A stretch of 47,084 bases of DNA, taken from Schoenoplectus triqueter (taxonomy: Eukaryota > Streptophyta > Magnoliopsida > Poales > Cyperaceae). Position numbers and translations under genes: made by a program. Shown in pieces: positions 36,828 to 47,084 of this stretch. Where the stretch lies: positions 1 through 47,084 of the forward strand of contig CAXKVV010000692.1 in assembly GCA_964058805.1 (NCBI GenBank). Reading direction: 5' to 3'. Position 1 is the first letter of the stretch; every line of letters starts with the position of its first letter. The notes beneath the pieces were generated by a model. That model was not told the origin of the DNA. It did not search any database and saw only the letters and a list, made by a program, of their open reading frames with translations.

Positions 36828-38680
36828 ATGGCGCTGAAGGCGACTTCGGGGGCGACTTTGGGGGCAAACAAAAAACCTACTTCCCTCTTTCAACCATCAC
36901 AACCAAACACCATTAATGCAATAGGAGAAAATGGAGATCATGCCTGGCGGACGGTGCAGCTCAGACGGAGACACATACAAAAGAACATTTATGAGAATTC
37001 TGCTACAGGCCAAATAGGTTCGTACACAGGTTCGGTATTAGAAAGGGCAATGGCCAAAGCATTCAATGTCAGGTTATGCTTTAGATGCCTAGGAAAAGAT
37101 CATAAGCGAGCACAATGTAGAGAAGTTATTAAATATTTTAAATGTTACAAGATGGGACATAGTGCAAAACTCTATGCCGGGAGGTTATAAAGCAACCAAA
37201 ACATCAACTGAGGAAACACCAAAACTCTTACACAAAGAAAGGAGTGACGTACGCTCAAATACTCACAAAGGAGAAAGACATGGCGGGCATCAGCAATGTC
37301 AGGCCACATGTAGAAGACACTTATTTCCCCCCTAGATAACTGCACCCACATTGTGAGCATTTACAGCGTACAGCCATGCTGTATATGATCGGGGGAGCAC
37401 CAACACCACTAGTTCGACAGGCCATCCCGGAGGCAGTACAACAAGAATGTGGGTGGGACCCAGAAGTGAGGCAACAGATCAAGATATATGAAGCTCGACT
37501 AGCACCGTTCCTAGCCATACTGTCGTGCCCCGGCATGAGAAACACCATGGTAGAAAATAGTCCATATGAAATCCCGGAACTAGGGGTTGAGTTTGGTGCA
37601 ATAGAATGGTCCCCAGACTGGGGAATGATTGTTGAGCGCCCCACACATGAGGCATGGATTATGCTCATAAACCTACCACTTCAAGCATGGAATAGGGACG
37701 ATGTACGAAAACTTCTTACAAAGTATGGGTCGCCAGTGCATTTTGAGCCTTTTGGCGTGGCAGCAGGTCATTTTAATCACATAAGCCTCAAAATAATTAG
37801 AGGGAACCCCATGGAGATACCAAGGCAGCTTTTCTACAAGGAAGAGAGCCTCAATGAACTGGTAAATGTTACATTGCACAACTGGCGTCAGATCCAACAG
37901 GGGCCTTTCCCCCCTGATTTCGACTAAGACCATGGTTTGCCAGAGCAGCCACAAGACGAACCAATGCAACCTAACCTACAAACCCCACCGCCATCACCCC
38001 AGCCGTCCCCGAAAAATCTGGTGATAAGAACAGGCCCGAGCCCTCGCCGACAAACAGGGAGGGGACAATACGGAAGAACAAAAATGAAGTGGGTGCCTAA
38101 AAAGCAGTGGGCCCCAAAGGAAAAACGCATGCAGCAACAAAACACACAGAAGGCAACCCCAAATACCTTGCCACAATTTCGGCTGGTCACAGACAATTAG
38201 CAGATATCCGCAAGCAGAATTAATGCTCTGACAGCAAAATCTGCGCAGATCTACAAGGCAAGGGATATTTATCTCAAATATGCAAAAGAAAACAAAATTA
38301 TGGCTATTGAAGTGCAATTTTCAAGACAGCGCTTTCAGATTGCAAGCATTGCAATAACTCCAGAACGGATACCCATCTTTTCAGCATTTAAGACACTACT
38401 GAGAGTACAACTACACAACTCTATAATGGGTGTGCAATCTTTTCAAATAAATGACACACAACCGCAGCCCTTAATCAAAGCAATACTGGACACATTGTTT
38501 CTGGGCCTATGGAATCGCAACCAAGCAGGAGATACTGCATGGAGAGCCAAGAAATGCGTTTCTGGGCCTATGGAATCGCAAGCAAAACAATTTGGACTTA
38601 TGGAAAGCCAGGTAACAACACAGGACCAAATAGAGCTGCAGGAGATATCACACGGCCCAACACAGCCAATTGATATTTAA
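36828..38680 (+). pseudogene. LINE ORF1 (CCHC knuckle plus DUF4283-like domain), broken
   Basis: The first frame starts MALKATSGATLGANKKPTSL. A CX2CX4HX4C knuckle CFRCLGKDHKRAQC is at 37077-37118, followed by a second, damaged knuckle (YFKCYKMGHSAKLY to about 37178) in which the first and last Cys are Tyr. A frameshift near 37185 and a stop at 37337 follow. The next frame (37376-37927) carries ERPTHEAWIMLINLPLQAWN and KYGSPVHFEPFGVA, resembling the DUF4283/RRM-like domain of plant LINE ORF1 proteins. Further stops lie at 37925, 38198 and 38678. A Pro-rich, basic stretch (37937-38160) probably binds RNA. ORF1 proteins coat LINE RNA. The domain order here is knuckle first. Confidence 0.75.
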
Positions 38681-39167
38681 GAAGAAGTACAAGGCTGTTA
38701 AAGAAGAGAGGAGACCAATACAAATCCCTGCAGCTAAGAGCACAACAAATCTGTCACCCGAAAGTAGTGATGATCAATGTCACAAATCGAACCAGGCAAA
38801 TTCCAAAACTCAACATCAGTTCCAGATAAATCCCTATTGATGAAAATTTCGCCTACCAAGCAATTGCTGCAACAGGCATAGATAAGGAGCAAGCAAACCC
38901 CAAGCTTAAGGAGGCAATAAAAAAATTTCTGGCTCAGACAGGAAAAAAGACAAAATATCAGCAAGTAAGTTCTCAGCTGGAAAAATGAAGGCCACATTAA
39001 TGCAAATCGAGAAAGACAGTAAGATTAGCAGTATTATGTTTAAAGGTAGGGAGCTAGAAGGAATTTTGGTTAGGGCAAATGTATGTGGCAGGAACAAGGA
39101 GATAAAATAGCTCATTTACAGAATGGGAATCAAAATGTAACAAACTGGATGTTTTGGAATATTTCGA

Positions 39168-42100
39168 ATGAATGAAGGAAGGAAACTTAACATTCTCACT
39201 TGGAATGTCAGAGGATTGAATGACTCACAAAAGAGATGCAATATTAGAAAGCATATAGCAATTCATAAATCACATATATTGGCACTTCAGGAAACAAAAA
39301 TGGAAAATATAGATCTCCATTTGATGGAAGAAATAGCGGGCAAAACTTATGATGATTTTCTAACAGTAAACGCGCAATGAACATTGGGAGGTATTATGTT
39401 AGCATGGAAAAACTCAATGTTCACAAAATTGAGCCAAAATAAAGGAGATCACACACTCACAGCAGATCTAGCGAGCAACATAGATGACACAATAATCAGA
39501 GTTACTGCAGTATATGGACCCACAAACCAGCAGGAAAGACAAAAACTCTACGAAGAGATCAGAGAGGCAAAACCGCAGGTGCAGATACCTTGGATGGTGT
39601 TAGGGGATTTCAATGTCACACTTCAACAATCTGACAGATCAAATCAAAGACACACTATCCATGAGATGAGGCAGTTTCAGACGGAGGTACACAACCTCCA
39701 GTTGATTGATCTTACGCTCAAGGGTAGGAGATACACATGGAGTAATGAAAGGGAAAATCCATCTATGGTAAGACTGGATAGGGTTCTAATCTCGTTGGAC
39801 TGGGCTCAAAAATTTCCTAATACAGTACAAAGAGCGCTCTCACATGCCATATCTGACCATTGTCCGATAATGTGCATAAGCTAAACCAAATTTTCGTGTC
39901 CGAACACATTCAAGATTGAAAACTATTGGCTCAAGGAAAACGATTTTGCACAAATGGTCACAGCTCAATGGCAGAGGGATGCAACAGCACAAGAACCGAC
40001 ACAACTATGTGCAAAATTAAATAATTTAAGAAAAAGCATTATACAATGGAAGAACAGCAAGAAGAATACATGGGGGGAGCAAATGCATAACTGTTTACAA
40101 TGTTTGCAATGGCTGGATTCGCAAGAGGAAAACAGAAATCTCAATGAAATTGAAAATTTTCTCAGGCCTTTGCTCAGGGGCCGGTTTCAGGACTTAGCTA
40201 CACAAGAAGAAAGGAAATGGAAACAAAGAGCTAAGCAAGACTGGATTAAGCTAGGAGATAAAAATACAAGATATTTTCATCATGTGGCCACAAAACAAAA
40301 AAAAAAGAAAATTCAAATTGATGTAATTGTACACGAAGGGCAATCATACTACGACCACCAACAAAAGGCGCACATCATCCACCAATATTTCTGTGACTTG
40401 GTGGGAACACAGCCAACACAGGACAACAATTTTGATTATGCAACAATAATGCAATCCCAAGCACAGCATTTTCAGCACCTGCAAAGCATATTCACACAAG
40501 AAGAACTAAGCGTGGTGATAGATTCATGGCCAATGAACAAAGCACCCGGGCCGGATGGGTACACCGGCGAATTCTTCAAAAAGTTCAAGGACATCTTGAT
40601 GCCGGATATGCTTGGTTCTTTCAATGCTATACTCACAGACCGAGAGCAAACATTGAAAGGAATGAATGACTCGTACATAGTACTTGTACCAAAAAAAGAA
40701 GGAGCAACGGAAGTTAAAAGACTTTAGACCCATAAGTCTTATACACTCAATGCAAAAATGCTTCTCCAAGATGCTTGCAAATAGGCTGCAACCGGTGATG
40801 GATGCGCTAATACATCCCTCTCAAACGGGCTTCCTAAAGAAAAGATGTATAAATGAGGGTTTTTTATATGCGCAAGAGCTAGTCACCATGGCTACAAGGG
40901 AGAGAGCAAAGATAGCGTTATTCAAAGCAGATATCCACAAGGCTTTTGACACTTTATCTTGGGATTTTTTGAAGAAAATATTAGAGGCAAAATAATTCCC
41001 ACAAAACTGGATAACGTGGATAATGCAAGCAGTGCTGCCGGGGAATTCACAAGTGGTCATAAACTCAGTGGCGGGAAGGAAAATTAAACTAAAACGAGGA
41101 GTAAAGCAAGGTGACGCTCTATCATCATATTTATTCATTTTAGCAGCAGACTTCTTACCGAGATGGATTGAAGCGCTAGCACAACAACAAGTCATTCACA
41201 GGCCATTCCCAGAATGCAAGCAATGTCTGCTATATACGGATGATACGTTGTTCATCATCAAACCGGAGGAACAGCAGATGAGACTACTCAAAATGTTCAT
41301 CGACATATATGCGAATTTATCAGGGTTAAGGGTCAATCTACACAAATCAGAGGTATTGATCACGATGGCTTAAAATTACGAGACCCAACAATTAGCGCAA
41401 ATAATGGAATGTACAGCTTCAACATTCCCAATAAAATATTTGGGCTTACCACTCTCAAATAAAAAATTGGCCAAGGAACATTACACGGGTTTAATACAAA
41501 AGTTTAGAGCCAAACTTTCAGGCTGGAAGACAACTTTGCTATCCCCAGGAGGAAGACTCACTCTTCTTAATTCATCATTAACCTCAATGCCAATTTTTTA
41601 TATGTCCACTTTCTTGCTACCTAAGTGGGTCATAAAGGAAATCGACAAAATCAGGAGGAATTTTCTGTGGCATGGACACAAAGATCAAGACACAGGCAAA
41701 CATATGAACCCGGTGAATTGGGACATAGTCACAAAGCCGAAAAACATGGGAGGGTTGGGTGTAATAGATCTCAAAGTGTTCAATCAAGCACTTATGGCTA
41801 AGCAGATGTGGAATTGGCTTAGTAAGCCGAACTGGCCACTTCACTCTCTGATTAATCAACCGAATCATATCAGGCCATGGTTACAACCTCGAACAATTCA
41901 GTTTTGGAGCGACCTCAAAATCATGGAGTCTTTCTTTACAGGCTCAACGACAATGAAAGTTAATAGTGGAGCAAGCGTAAGATTCTGGGTGAATTGCTGG
42001 AATGACCAAAGCTTTTTTATCATGTTTGAAGCACTACACACTCACACAGCGCAACCACATATTTCGGTAGCAGAGGCCTTGGACAGTCATCAGTGGGAAT

Positions 42101-42720
42101 TACATATCAGACACCCACTATCATTACAGGCACAAAGTCAACTACAGCAAATGGCACAAATTTTGACGCAAGTGCAATTAACCGAGGGACAAGCAGATGA
42201 AATTTCATAGAAATGGACAACAACAGGGGAGTTTACGGTACGGTCATACTACAAAGCGTTTAAAGAAGGGGCCTCCATTGCTTGCTGCTTTGCTAGCATA
42301 TGGAAGCTCAACCTACCCACAAGAGCTGTTATATTCCAGTGGCTGCTGTTGAAGAACAAACTATTTACAGTTGACAATCTGATCAGAAGAGGTTGGTCGA
42401 TAGTAAACATGTGTCTCCTCTGTCGGCAACAAGGGGAAAGTGCAAAGTACATGTTTCAACACTGTCAATATACAAGGCAAGTGCTGCAACTTCTCTTGTA
42501 GAGGAATGAACGCCAAATATCTTATTTAGAAGCCTTCCGAGAGGGAGATTATGAGAGGGTAATGCAAGACCATGGCAACAAAAAATGCAAAAGGATGATG
42601 GTGACGCTCAACTTCGTTATATGGAGAGAGAGATGTGTCAGGATTTTTCGAGAGGAGTACAAGACAGCGTTGCAGCTGCAGAATGAAGTGTGTGCAGAAT
42701 ATGAAAATTGGTTTGAATAA
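39168..42720 (+). pseudogene. LINE ORF2 (endonuclease-reverse transcriptase-zf-RVT), broken
   Basis: The endonuclease begins LNILTWNVRGLND and has ALQETKM, VLGDFNV and SDHCPI, the usual motifs of AP-like LINE endonucleases. The RT shows KAPGPDGYTGEFFK, FRPISLIHS, FKADIHKAFDTLSWDFL, KQGDALSSYLFILAADFL and YTDD (41233-41244, in place of the common YADD/FADD). The C-terminus matches zf-RVT (SIWKLNLPTRAVIFQWLLL, NMCLLCRQQGESAKYMFQHC). In-frame stops lie at 39378 (TGA), 39882 (TAA), 40993 (TAA), 41371 (TAA), 42208 (TAG) and 42499 (TAG), and a one-base frameshift in the A-run at 40716-40719. The natural stop is TAA at 42718. ORF2 normally nicks target DNA and copies the LINE RNA; this copy cannot. 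Confidence 0.92.
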
Positions 42721-42806
42721 TTTGTTGGTTTTTTTTTTTTACTCAGGTTACACTTTGTGACCACAATAAATAAAATTTGACCTTCATCTTTTCATCAAAA
42801 AAAAAT

Positions 42807-42819
42807 TTAATTGTTCATT
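42807..42819. repeat. Right target-site duplication of the LINE
   Basis: TTAATTGTTCATT directly after the A-rich LINE tail, identical to 36811-36823. Confidence 0.9.
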
Positions 42820-42950
42820 ACTCGTAATGTTTTAGAGCATTACTCAAATAAGGGAAGGCCACAATTTTGTATCCGGACACCTCAGGGATGAAGGGAGGGG
42901 GGGGGGACGATTATTGTAGTGGTTCACTGTATTAACAATTTAAAGAAAGG

Positions 42951-43274
42951 GTAAATTATACAAATGATCATTAAAATAACATCTTTTTTTACCAGAATGT
43001 CCTTAAGTTCTCAAAGTATAATTTTTAAGGATAATCATTATTAAAGTATAACTTTGTTATCATTTCGATCCTTAATTTTTTTATTTATAACATATTAGTC
43101 TTATCATTATAAATTTGTTAAAAACTGAATATCAACATTTACCTCTATATAATATTTATGAAAAAAATATAAATTGCAATGATAAAAAATACTTTAAAGA
43201 TTAAATTGACAGATTTGAACCTTTAAAAATAAACTAGGTAAAATGATACTTTAAGGACTATTTATCTAATTTAC
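42951..43274. mobile_element. MITE with GTAAATTA inverted ends
   Basis: The left end GTAAATTATACAAATGATCA and the reverse complement of the right end GTAAATTAGATAAATAGTCC are imperfect inverted repeats that extend over TTAAARTA. The element is about 324 bp and AT-rich with no coding capacity. No clear target-site duplication was found. A 10-G run (42897-42906) lies just outside. Confidence 0.5.
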
Positions 43275-44297
43275 AACAACTCGTTTAAATAACTTATAAA
43301 ATGCAGCCACGTGAATTGTGCATTTGTTTACATATAATTATGCAGACATAAAAACATTTAAGATACATAACTTAAGGTCATGTATCGTGTGGAAAATAAC
43401 AAGTTATAATTTCTTAATTACCATCTTGTTAGACATAAAGTTTATGTAATAACGCCTAACGTTTAATCAATCGAAGATTATATAAAAGTATTTTATTGTA
43501 TTACTAGTATTGTGCGATGCAAGGGGTGATAAAAATATTTAGAAATAATATATAATTAAATATTTTTTAGAAATTTATATTATATAATCATATATAGTGG
43601 GGTCATGAAGACAAAAGTATTGCAAAATTAAAAAATGATCAAAAAAATAAATTGGGTTGAAAACAGAAAAATGGGAAAACAAATTATAAGCTTAAAATTT
43701 AAAAATATTTTTTGAATATAAAATTTAACCTTATTTAAATATAAGAAAATAATAATGAATAAATTGAAACAAATCTAGTTTAGTATCAATAGTTCATAAG
43801 ATTCGAATTAGATTACAATCAATCTTAACTCAGCGAAATAAATGTCAGACAATAATGGCATCCGATAAATATCAATCTGCCATTCTTTGTCAAAATCTTT
43901 ACTAAATAAGAAATTATTTTGAATAATAGTGGCAAATACTCCATATAACGATTGAGAAATAAATAAAATGACAACTTCAACACCCTCGTTACAGACACAA
44001 TGTCATATTCAATTCAGTCTCACATCTAATAGGTCGTATTTATTCTGAAAATTGAAGATTATATTTTTTTATTGTTGCATAATTAAGACACTTACGATGT
44101 TTAATAAAAAAGTAGAGATAAGTTTTTTTTTTTTAATTTCTAGAAGATTTTATTAATTTTGCTGAGAATGCACACCTGCATGCACCATTAATTTATATAA
44201 ATATCAACATTTAAATATGACAACTAATAAATATTATTAGAGGTCCACTTGCCTCAAAATATTTGAATCCACCCACGAATACGCGTCATATTATATA
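43275..44297. other. AT-rich intergenic stretch, no gene seen
   Basis: No exon, RNA gene or complete repeat was recognised. Confidence 0.4.
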
Positions 44298-44984
44298 GGG
44301 TTTGTTTGGCACTTTATGGAATAGCAAAAAGTTGGAATAAAATAGCTATTCCGACGAATTAATTTGCCAAATGAATTTTAAACTAAGTAGAAGAGTGCAG
44401 AAGAGTGCTAATCCGGTATACCAAGTTATAGGTGGTATACCAGAATGGTTCTCATCGAAATAGCGATTATTGTTTGATTATGTTGTATTATATTATTATA
44501 TTATGATTATGATTTATTATTATATTATTATTATGATTATGATTTATTATTATATTAATATTATGATGATTATTTATTTATTTATTATTATATTATATTA
44601 TATTATAATAATAATAATTATTATATTAACATCACTGTTAGTATTATTATTATTATATAATTTTATTATTATTTATTATTATTATTTAGTATTATATTAT
44701 TATTTATTATGATTATAATTATGAATTATGATCATTATTTTATTGTTATTATTATATTATCATTATTATTATTATTACTATTACTATTATTATTATTATT
44801 ATTATCATCATCATCATTATTAGTATCATAATTATCCATATTTTAACTATTCTGATTAACAACCGTCAAACGATATTTTCACTCTTCCGAATAGTCAAGA
44901 ATACTACTCTCCTACCATTCTTCCAAAAATATATTATTTTATCACTCTTCCAAAATTACCACTCTTCCAAATGCCAAACGAACC
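44298..44984. mobile_element. MITE with ATT-expanded interior, copy 2 (0.69 kb)
   Basis: The ends GGGTTTGTTTGGCAC and (reverse complement) GGTTCGTTTGGCAT are closely matching inverted repeats, with TATA on both sides (44294-44297 and 44985-44988). The sub-terminal parts match copy 1 at 17.5-19.0 kb closely, including GAATTTTAAACTAAGTAGAAG and the ACTCTTCCGAATAGTCAAGAAT region. The interior ATT tract (about 44467-44850) is about one third of the length in copy 1. The 80-codon Tyr/Ile open frame here is a by-product of the simple repeat. Confidence 0.8.
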
Positions 44985-44988
44985 TATA

Positions 44989-46690
44989 TATATTTTACTT
45001 GAGAGTATGCGTCATATTATCAGCAAATGCCGATTAATTTATTTTTCTTTAAAGTCAAGAATGTATAGTTCATGCTTATTACAGATAAAACGATGTTTGC
45101 AGATAACGTTGTATGTATCCATAAGTAAGTTGGAAGCAAATAAAATCGTCATCTTAAATATTAATTATTACACTTATAAATTCTAAATTACTGAACTAAA
45201 AGATCAGTAGTAGAAAAGCGACGGTTGAAAACTATATTATATTTTCGGAGTACATGCCAATAAGAGGATGCACAAATCTTCTCTATTAACAAGCAATTAT
45301 AAATAGGGAATTATAAAATAAATCAACACAAGCAATTAAAAAGAAAGAATCCCACAAAGTGGGACCCAGTCTTCTAGAGATGATGCGTATCATATAAGTT
45401 GTCCATCGTTTTCAAAAGGCATCATGTCGTCCAAAAAATAGGCATGATATGTTAGATGAGAAGGGATTTAATTACCATCATTTTGGTGCTACATCGGTGT
45501 CATTAAAATTAAATATTAAATAACTATTATTTAAATTCTTAAATAACAAAACTAATTGAAGGAATATTTTGTAAATATCATTTTATATATGTATACAAAA
45601 AATTATATCATTTCGATATTATTTATATAGACATCAAGCGTTAATAAAATCAACGGACCAAATTTTACAATTTAGACATGTTACTTGATGGCTATGCAAA
45701 TAAAGTTAATTTTTTTTAATTTTTCATATACATACAATTGAGATGATATAGAATACATCTAACAGTTCACATTTTTAAATTTATACATAAATAAATAAAT
45801 AGACATCATGGACACAAAAAAAATGATAATTGAATCCCTTCTCATGTTAGATATGTAACAACCCAAGCAGTAATAAATTGCCTATCTTATCAGGGAAAAA
45901 GTATTACACGCGTGCGGCTAAATCATGCTATCTAAAGAAAGCAATGTTGGATCATAAATAAAGCAACGGCTTGCCAGTTTCTGAGAATTGTTGCGATTAA
46001 CCATTTATCATATGATTATATGGGTATTTCTCTTCTATTTTTCTAATAGGAATTACCATATATATCGAACAATGAGAACAAATTATATATTTTCATAACT
46101 TTGATTAATGAAAACTGTTCCAGCAGTTAATGGTCACCAAAGCCCAACTTTTAGTGTTTAAAGTGCTCGATCAAACAATTTTGGACGTGCTGATGTGCAT
46201 GCAAAAATCTCCATGCATTCGTGCAAATTTCATTGAAGAAAACTTTCTTAAAACGATTCTACTTGCGGCCTCAGCAAATATTTTCTGAAACAAATAGTTA
46301 ATTTTGCCAAAATTGTAGTCTTATAAACACGAAGTATCGAGCTCACCACGCAATATATGGTTATGAGCTTGAAATTAACGGATCTGAATCATTCTTTTAT
46401 CAATTTTCTTTGATGGATTTAAACGTCAGTTGCATTGCCTACTGCCAAGGCTGATCTATCTCAATACTCTGAAAAAAACAATTATTTCCTTTCTTAAAAT
46501 AAGAAGAAAAAAACAGAACCTGGATTTTCTATACTGTAGCTTAAAAGAACTGAAACTGTTCATCAAGGAAAAAAAATGAACTGAACCGATTTACTGTTAC
46601 TAGTGGGCTAGTGGATAAGAGAACTTTGACTTGCTTCATCTTTTACAGAAACGAGTTATTGATGATACCTTTACCAGCATGAGAGTAAAT
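44989..46690. other. AT-rich intergenic stretch, no gene seen
   Basis: No gene or complete mobile element was recognised. The short open frame at 44971-45186 starts inside the MITE end and has no family resemblance. Confidence 0.4.
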
Positions 46691-46698
46691 TAATAATA

Positions 46699-46931
46699 CT
46701 ACTTAGAGATTGCATCATTAAAAAGAGACTGGAGGCCCTGCACGATCTGCCTTCGAATTAAAGCATCCTACCAAAAAGTATTTAAAGCATTTTAATGATC
46801 TTTTGTTTGCCAATTTGATTTTGAAAGATGGTAAGAAAGAAATGAGACTCGTGCATCGTGCTCCTATAAGCATTTCACAGTTGGCAAAACCTCTGCTGGA
46901 TTTATCATGAGCTGAGCTCTCAATTGACTTC
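46699..46931 (-). CDS. Possible last two exons of an unrecognised gene (partial)
   Basis: On the minus strand, 46891-46931 (41 nt; acceptor CTTTGTAG, donor GAG before GTTTTG) and 46699-46767 (69 nt; acceptor TTTTTGGTAG, stop TAG at 46699-46701) join in phase. Together they encode SQLRAQLMINPAE followed by DALIRRQIVQGLQSLFNDAI and SK, then the stop. The peptide has the look of a real amphipathic helical C-terminus, unlike random AT-rich translation. The donor is weak, no family was recognised, and any upstream exons lie beyond 46932 and were not identified or are outside the window. It may instead be chance. Confidence 0.35.
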
Positions 46932-47084
46932 CTACAAAGTATTAGGATAAGTTAGCACATTCAAAACCTCCCCAGAAGATTACATAACGTGAATCAACCA
47001 AATAAGAAAGAGCAAAATTATTGAAGTTACAACAAGAACAATACATGATTCTCCTAAATGTAGAAGACCAACAAAGTCTTAGAT

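Larger units (their letters stand above)
36824..42806 (+). mobile_element. Non-LTR retrotransposon (plant LINE, L1-like), inactive
   Basis: About 5.98 kb between perfect 13-bp target-site duplications, ending in an A9 run plus T. Order: ORF1 with a CCHC knuckle and a nucleic-acid-binding domain, then ORF2 with an AP-like endonuclease, reverse transcriptase and a C-terminal zf-RVT region, then an 86-nt 3' UTR. Both ORFs are broken by several stops and frameshifts. Only 4 nt lie before the first ORF1 ATG, so the 5' UTR is probably missing (5' truncation). This is the largest single feature of the right flank. Confidence 0.93.

Noticed and set aside
37321..38317. Minus-strand open frames of about 90-115 codons within the LINE
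   Set aside because: Antisense shadows of ORF1; no domain and no conserved motif.
44470..44712. 80-codon Tyr/Ile-rich open frame
   Set aside because: Direct translation of the ATT simple repeat inside the MITE.

Overview
The window looks like nuclear DNA of a flowering plant: AT-rich, with four intron-rich genes on the minus strand (about 12.4-34.8 kb) between gene-poor, transposon-filled flanks (1-9.9 kb and 34.8-46.7 kb). The only lineage hint is a MIR529 hairpin at about 10.0 kb on the plus strand. That microRNA is known from mosses, monocots and some early-diverging angiosperms and is generally missing from core eudicots, so a monocot or basal-angiosperm/magnoliid source is favoured. I cannot name a species.

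Gene block. (1) 12365-13643(-): an oil body-associated protein of the DUF1264/OBAP family, 3 exons, 234 aa, with two CACGTG motifs and an RY core upstream. (2) 14344-16786(-): COQ5, the mitochondrial ubiquinone-pathway C-methyltransferase, 8 exons, 290 aa, with two TGGGCC (site II) elements upstream and a small SINE in an intron. (3) 22041-27243(-): eIF5-mimic protein (5MP/BZW, W2 domain), 9 coding exons, 410 aa, with a 5-nt first coding exon, a 24-nt microexon and a 913-bp hAT-type element in intron 6. (4) 28505-34769(-): a secreted serine carboxypeptidase-like protein (SCPL20-like), 14 exons, 492 aa, with one GC-AG intron. All four conceptual splice joins were worked out by hand and are in frame from ATG to stop. 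At the right edge, 46699-46931(-) may hold the last two exons of a fifth, unrecognised gene. The genes have unrelated housekeeping or storage roles and do not form a pathway cluster.

Repeat landscape. A decayed Ty1/copia gag remnant lies at 0.3-0.8 kb. A hAT-like element (2643-3375) carries a 138-bp MITE inserted at its left end. Two neighbouring members of one foldback MITE family lie at 5.4-6.1 kb, one with a 9-bp target duplication. Degenerate hAT/MULE-like repeats lie at 9.1, 10.5, 19.4 and 20.9 kb. Two copies of one MITE family (17544-18983 and 44298-44984) have interiors replaced by long ATT-rich simple sequence. A near-complete but dead LINE (36824-42806) has a perfect 13-bp target-site duplication.

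I did not find an undescribed multi-gene system. The most informative items are the MIR529 locus, the nested and intronic transposons with readable target-site duplications, the unusual splice structures, and the ATT-expanded MITE family.
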